Below, piece after piece: positions 60,235-64,000 of a DNA stretch of 64,000 nucleotides. Origin of the DNA: Bacillota bacterium (GTDB lineage Bacteria; Bacillota; Clostridia; Christensenellales; Aristaeellaceae). A model generated the notes under the pieces. That model was not told where the DNA came from and ran no database searches. It saw only the letters and a list, made by a program, of their open reading frames with translations. Location of the stretch: the NCBI GenBank assembly GCA_023416585.1, contig JAEZHM010000154.1, forward strand, positions 292,748 to 356,747. Reading direction: 5' to 3'. Position numbers and translations under genes: made by a program. How positions within the stretch are numbered: position 1 is the stretch's first letter; each line of letters starts with the position of its first letter.

Positions 60235-61536
60235 ATGGTGCCAATCATTCCGGCAGTTGATAAAAACGCGCTGAACTTACGGCTCATGAACAGAAGCCAA
60301 TTGACGGATGAAACGGTTTCCCTCCGCGTGAAGGAAATCGTAAAAAGCGTCCGCGAAAAGGGTGACACAGCCCTTTTAGAATATACCGAGTGTTTTGACA
60401 AAGTATCTTTTCAGCCGTCCGAAGTGAAGGTGACGGCTAAAGAAATTGCCCTCGCCTATGAAAAGGCCGGCCATGAATGGATAAACGCCATGCAGGAGGC
60501 AAAAAGACGCATCACGGCCTTCCATGAAAAACAGAAGTTAAAAACATGGCTGGATTTTGAGGAAGGGATGCACCTTGGCCAAATGGTTCGGCCCCTTCAA
60601 AGCGTGGGCGTTTATGTGCCCGGCGGTACGGCAGCCTATCCTTCCTCGGTGCTGATGAACATCATCCCCGCAAAAGTGGCGGGTGTCAGAAAGATTGTGA
60701 TGGTAACGCCGCCAGGTCCAGAAGGTACTGTTTCCTATCCTCTCACGCTGGTGGCGGCGGATATTGCAGGGGCGGATGAAATCTACAAAGTAGGCGGCGC
60801 ACAAGCCATCGCCGCGCTTGCCTTCGGTACGGAAACGATACCCAGGGTGGATAAGATCGTAGGCCCGGGAAACATCTATGTAGCCAATGCCAAGCGAGAA
60901 GTGTTCGGCTATGTGGGCATTGACATGGTGGCAGGGCCCAGCGAGGTGTTGGTGATTGCCGACGGCAGCGCAAACCCGGTTTTTGTGGCGGCAGATATGC
61001 TCAGCCAGGCGGAGCACGATGCGCTATCTGCGGTTGTTTTGGTAACGCCCTGCAAGGACTTGGCTCAGGCGGTGGCAGGAGAGCTTAAAAGGCAGGTTCG
61101 GGAACTTGACCGTAAAGATATTGCGGAGGCCTCACTGAACAAATATGGTACCATCGTGCTTACGGAGGATCTGAAGGAAGCAGCTTGGATTGCCAATGAA
61201 GTGGCGCCGGAGCATCTGGAACTGTGCGTGGCCGATCCTTACAGCCTTCTTCCTTATATCCATAATGCCGGGGCCATATTTCTTGGCCATTATTCCCCGG
61301 AACCGCTGGGCGATTATTTTGCCGGGCCCAACCATGTGCTGCCTACCAGTGGGACGGCCAGGTTTTTTTCACCCCTGTCTGTGGACGATTTTGTGAAAAA
61401 ATCAAGCCTGATCTTATATGAAAAGGAAGCGCTTCGGGAAGCGGCGGAGGATATTATTCTGCTGGCTAAGCAGGAAGGTCTTACGGCCCACGCTAAGGCC
61501 GTGGCGGTCAGATTTGGCCTGCCTGTAGATGCTTAA
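60235..61536 (+). CDS. hisD: Histidinol dehydrogenase
   Basis: 433 residues: VYVPGGTAAYPSSVLMNIIP, KVGGAQAIAALAFGTETIPR, KIVGPGNIYVANAKREVFG, DMLSQAEHDALSAVVLVTP and the closing GHYSPEPLGDYFAGPNHVLP, with zinc ligands in QAEHD and the PNH region. Oxidises histidinol to histidine. Follows hisG by 13 nt. Confidence 0.97.
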   Translation: MVPIIPAVDKNALNLRLMNRSQLTDETVSLRVKEIVKSVREKGDTALLEYTECFDKVSFQPSEVKVTAKEIALAYEKAGHEWINAMQEAKRRITAFHEKQKLKTWLDFEEGMHLGQMVRPLQSVGVYVPGGTAAYPSSVLMNIIPAKVAGVRKIVMVTPPGPEGTVSYPLTLVAADIAGADEIYKVGGAQAIAALAFGTETIPRVDKIVGPGNIYVANAKREVFGYVGIDMVAGPSEVLVIADGSANPVFVAADMLSQAEHDALSAVVLVTPCKDLAQAVAGELKRQVRELDRKDIAEASLNKYGTIVLTEDLKEAAWIANEVAPEHLELCVADPYSLLPYIHNAGAIFLGHYSPEPLGDYFAGPNHVLPTSGTARFFSPLSVDDFVKKSSLILYEKEALREAAEDIILLAKQEGLTAHAKAVAVRFGLPVDA

Positions 61537-61552
61537 AAAGGAGGTGCTTAAA

Positions 61553-62140
61553 ATGCGCGAGGCATCAATCTCCCGCAAAACCAGGGAGACGGATATAACG
61601 CTTACCCTTGCGTTGGACGGTGTGGGGATTACCCAAATTGACACTGGTATCGGTTTTTTTGATCATATGCTGGATGCTATGGCGAGGTTCGGCTTTTTGA
61701 ACCTGAATGTTACCTGCAAGGGCGATCTGAAGGTGGACGGCCACCATACCGTAGAGGATGTAGGTATATGTTTGGGTCAGGCCATCCGGGAGGCACTTTG
61801 CGATAAACAGGGTATCCGCCGGGTAGGTCAGGCGCTTTTTCCTATGGATGAATCGCTGGCCCAGGTAGCCATCGACATTTGCGGCCGGCCGCATGTAACG
61901 TTTGAGGCGGAATTCAGGGCTGCAAAATGCGGGGACTATGATACGCAGCTTACCCTGGAATTTTTCCGGGCAGTGGCGCAGCAGGCAGGAATGACACTGC
62001 ACATGGCCATCCTGCACGGTCAGAACGCCCATCACATGACGGAAGCGCTGTATAAGGCGTTCGGAAAAGCGCTGGACGAGGCAGTCTCCATCGACCCGCG
62101 CATACAAGGCGTGCAATCCACAAAGGGAGCGCTGGCGTAA
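61553..62140 (+). CDS. hisB: Imidazoleglycerol-phosphate dehydratase
   Basis: 195 residues with the two metal-binding motifs DGHHTVEDVGICLG and NAHHMTEALYKAFG. ATG 61553 follows AAGGAGG; the earlier in-frame start at 61529 overlaps hisD. It shares a base with hisA (TAATG). Confidence 0.96.
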   Translation: MREASISRKTRETDITLTLALDGVGITQIDTGIGFFDHMLDAMARFGFLNLNVTCKGDLKVDGHHTVEDVGICLGQAIREALCDKQGIRRVGQALFPMDESLAQVAIDICGRPHVTFEAEFRAAKCGDYDTQLTLEFFRAVAQQAGMTLHMAILHGQNAHHMTEALYKAFGKALDEAVSIDPRIQGVQSTKGALA

Positions 62141-62862
62141 TGGAGCAAAAGAAATTTGTAATCTATCCAGCCATTGATTTGTTGAACGACCGAGCTGTAC
62201 GCTTGCGCCAGGGCCGCCGGGAGGACGTTACCGACTGCGGCGATCCGGTGGAACTGGCGGCCCTATGGAAAAGCAATGGGGCGCAGTGGCTTCATGTGGT
62301 GGATTTGGAAGCCGCTTTTGATGGCCATAGCCGGCAGGGCGAAACGATCAGGCGCATGGTAGAAGCTTTCCAAGGTCCTTTGCAGCTGGGCGGGGGAATA
62401 CGAACCATGGCTGACATTGGCTTGCGCCTTCATGAATGGGGCGTAGCCCGCTGCATCCTTGGAACAGCAGCGGTAACGGACCCGCATTTGGTTTTGGAGT
62501 CCTGCGTACAATATCCAGGGAAAATCGTCTGCGGAATCGACGCAAAGGATGGCCTGGTGGCTGTGCGGGGTTGGGTGGATGTAAGCTGCGTTACTGCGTT
62601 TGACTTGGCAAAGGAAATGGAAAATAGCGGCGTGGCGGCGTTAATTTATACGGATATCTCCCGTGACGGCATGCTGACAGGCCCCAATGCAGAAGCGACA
62701 AAGCAGCTGGTGGAGCATGTGTCCATCCCAGTCATCGCCTCCGGTGGAATTGCAACACTTACAGATTTAAAGAACCTGAAAAACGCGGACTGCGCCGGGG
62801 CCATTGTGGGGAAAGCGCTGTATACAAAAGCGTTCACGCTGAATGATGCCCTTAAGATATAA
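62140..62862 (+). CDS. hisA: ProFAR isomerase
   Basis: 240 residues. (beta/alpha)8 barrel with catalytic Asp in YPAIDLLNDRAVRL and CGIDAKDGLVAVRGW, phosphate loops GGGIRT and ASGGIA. Isomerises the fourth intermediate. Normally followed by hisF, which is missing here. Confidence 0.95.
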   Translation: MEQKKFVIYPAIDLLNDRAVRLRQGRREDVTDCGDPVELAALWKSNGAQWLHVVDLEAAFDGHSRQGETIRRMVEAFQGPLQLGGGIRTMADIGLRLHEWGVARCILGTAAVTDPHLVLESCVQYPGKIVCGIDAKDGLVAVRGWVDVSCVTAFDLAKEMENSGVAALIYTDISRDGMLTGPNAEATKQLVEHVSIPVIASGGIATLTDLKNLKNADCAGAIVGKALYTKAFTLNDALKI

Positions 62863-62874
62863 GGAGATGTGGCT

Positions 62875-63501
62875 ATGCTGGATATAGACAATGTGAAGTT
62901 TGATGAAAAAGGGTTGGTTCCGGTGGTGACCCAGGATATTAAAACGGGCACTGTATTAATGCTTGCCTATATGAATGAGGAAGCGCTGAAAATGACGCTG
63001 GATACGGGATGCGCCGTATATTTCAGCCGCAGCCGCCAAACGCTATGGAAAAAAGGGGAGTCCTCTGGCCATGTGCAGAAGGTACGGGCCATTCATTATG
63101 ACTGCGACGGCGATTCCTTGCTGATGCTGGTGGAGCAGACGGGGCCCGCCTGCCATACCGGCGAATACTCCTGCTTCCACAACGAGCTTTTAAGCCTGGT
63201 GGAAGGCTCTGTTAAAGTGCCATCGGCCCTGATCCTCCAGGAAGTGTTCAATGTGATAGCCGACCGCAAGGTGCACCCCAAGGAGGGCAGCTACACCAAT
63301 TATCTTCTGGATAAGGGCGTGGAAAAGATTTGTAAGAAGGTGGGGGAGGAAGCGGCCGAGTCCATCATCGCCGCTGTAAAGGGCAGCCGGGAAGAATTGC
63401 GCTACGAAGCGGCGGACCTTGTCTATCACCTTTTGGTGCTGCTTTACAACCAGGGCCTCACGCCCATGGAACTATGGGCGGAGCTGGATAAGAGGAGGTA
63501 A
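62875..63501 (+). CDS. hisI: Bifunctional phosphoribosyl-AMP cyclohydrolase/PR-ATP pyrophosphatase
   Basis: 208 residues: N-terminal HisI cyclohydrolase (LAYMNEEALKMT, SRQTLWKKGESSGH, DCDGDSLLMLVEQTGPACHT) and C-terminal HisE (KGVEKICKKVGEEAAESIIA, ELRYEAADLVYHLLVLL). Catalyses steps 2 and 3. AAGGAG precedes ATG 62875. Last protein-coding gene of the window. Confidence 0.96.
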   Translation: MLDIDNVKFDEKGLVPVVTQDIKTGTVLMLAYMNEEALKMTLDTGCAVYFSRSRQTLWKKGESSGHVQKVRAIHYDCDGDSLLMLVEQTGPACHTGEYSCFHNELLSLVEGSVKVPSALILQEVFNVIADRKVHPKEGSYTNYLLDKGVEKICKKVGEEAAESIIAAVKGSREELRYEAADLVYHLLVLLYNQGLTPMELWAELDKRR

Positions 63502-63552
63502 TATATTCCAAAATGCAATATAAATGAATATGCGAAAATTGCAATTTTGTTA

Positions 63553-63581
63553 TTGACAAACAGGTCCATTCAGGGTATGAT
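63553..63581 (+). promoter_or_regulatory. Promoter of the tRNA cluster
   Basis: -35 TTGACA (63553-63558), 17-nt spacer, -10 TATGAT (63576-63581), about 40 nt upstream of tRNA-Val. Confidence 0.8.
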
Positions 63582-63623
63582 AGTTGACGTCGCCGCGCTG
63601 GAAACGCGATGGTTACGGCGTCA

Positions 63624-63699
63624 GGGAGCATAGCTCAGCTGGGAGAGCATCTGCCTTACAAGCAGAGGGTCACAGGTTCGAGCCCTGTTGTTCCCACCA
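63624..63699 (+). tRNA. tRNA-Val (UAC)
   Basis: 76 nt cloverleaf with anticodon loop CTTACAA in stem TCTGC/GCAGA, T-arm GGTTCGAGCC and encoded CCA end. Confidence 0.96.
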
Positions 63700-63703
63700 A
63701 ATT

Positions 63704-63780
63704 GGCCCGGTAGTTCAGTTGGTTAGAATGCCAGCCTGTCACGCTGGAGGTCGAGGGTTCGAGCCCCTTCCGGGTCGCCA
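63704..63780 (+). tRNA. tRNA-Asp (GUC)
   Basis: 77 nt; anticodon loop CTGTCAC in stem CCAGC/GCTGG; discriminator G and encoded CCA. Confidence 0.96.
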
Positions 63781-63784
63781 ACTT

Positions 63785-63860
63785 GCCTTGGTAGCTCAGT
63801 CGGTAGAGCAGTAGACTGAAAATCTACGTGTCGGTGGTTCAATTCCGCCCCAAGGCACCA
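63785..63860 (+). tRNA. tRNA-Phe (GAA)
   Basis: 76 nt; anticodon loop CTGAAAA in stem GTAGA/TCTAC; encoded CCA. Acceptor GCCTTGG/CCAAGGC. Confidence 0.96.
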
Positions 63861-63865
63861 TGTGT

Positions 63866-63940
63866 GCGGTAGTAGCTCAGTGGTAGAGTGCCACCTTGCC
63901 AAGGTGGATGTCGCGAGTTCGAATCTCGTCTACCGCTCCA
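63866..63940 (+). tRNA. tRNA-Gly (GCC)
   Basis: 75 nt; anticodon loop TTGCCAA in stem CCACC/GGTGG; encoded CCA. Acceptor GCGGTAG/CTACCGC. Confidence 0.96.
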
Positions 63941-63945
63941 CACAC

Positions 63946-64000
63946 GGCGCCATAGCCAAGTGGTAAGGCGAAGGTCTGCAAAACCTTTATTCTCCAGTTC
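63946..64000 (+). tRNA. tRNA-Cys (GCA), cut by window end
   Basis: Starts GGCGCCA; anticodon loop CTGCAAA in stem AAGGT/ACCTT. The T-arm and acceptor 3' half are outside the window. Confidence 0.88.

Overview
The window comes from a low-to-mid G+C Firmicute of the clostridial type, and a spore-forming lineage. The strongest evidence is the spoIIGA-sigE-sigG block with nrdR and a ylmC-like PRC-barrel gene beside it. Strong AGGAGG ribosome sites, the two-gene type sdaAB/sdaAA serine dehydratase, a short HisG that needs HisZ, and rubrerythrin (anaerobic oxidative-stress defence) fit this. I cannot name the genus. The two substrate-binding proteins carry signal peptides that lack a lipobox cysteine.

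Layout. 1-2.1 kb: remains of a sugar-catabolism locus, with two broken genes (a sugar-phosphate isomerase/epimerase-like tail and a ThuA-like gene) in front of an intact GH30 glycosidase. 2.1-7.3 kb (mostly minus): zinc alcohol dehydrogenase, nrdR, ylmC-like gene, sigG, sigE, spoIIGA; a textbook forespore-type promoter precedes sigG. 7.4-9.6 kb: a radical-SAM/DNA-metabolism gene pair whose start codon is covered by a perfect Gram-positive LexA box. 9.7-14.4 kb: AraC-type regulator fused to a papain-like domain, a small orphan gene, a MATE exporter and a DUF362-ferredoxin protein. 14.4-16.8 kb: a conspicuously AT-rich island with a translationally coupled pair, a DUF4365 nuclease-like protein and an unknown 378-residue partner. 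16.8-24.9 kb (minus): DOPA-dioxygenase-like enzyme, a complete branched-chain amino-acid ABC transporter (livJHMGF), then a CymR-like Rrf2 regulator with a MetNI-like transporter whose ATPase has lost several catalytic motifs. 25-30.8 kb: YbaK deacylase, FlK-like thioesterase, alanine racemase, M20 and M55 peptidases, an AAC(6')-Ii-like acetyltransferase and an unknown gene. 31-39.2 kb (minus): oppABCDF peptide transporter with metY at its tail, and a class I glutamine amidotransferase. 39.3-44.9 kb: DmpA peptidase, rubrerythrin, a repeat-rich spacer, serine dehydratase, HAD hydrolase and methyltransferase. 45.3-48.9 kb: pstB-phoU-phoB-phoR without pstSCA. 49-58.3 kb: VOC protein, HD protein, tcdA, an esterase/condensation-domain acyltransferase/zinc-ribbon membrane protein group, a Thr-Pro-repeat surface protein, udk, a GH18 enzyme and a YcxB-like protein. 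58.3-63.5 kb: hisZGDBA-IE with its own promoter, lacking hisC, hisH and hisF. 63.6-64 kb: a tRNA cluster (Val, Asp, Phe, Gly, Cys) running off the end.

Functional themes are peptide and amino-acid scavenging (Liv, Opp, M20/M55/DmpA peptidases, serine dehydratase, MetY), sporulation control, phosphate signalling and histidine synthesis. The leads most worth following are the LexA-boxed radical-SAM repair pair, the AT-rich DUF4365 pair (possible defence module), the motif-less MetN-like ATPase, and the esterase-acyltransferase-DUF6320-like group. All calls come from reading the sequence; no database search was run.
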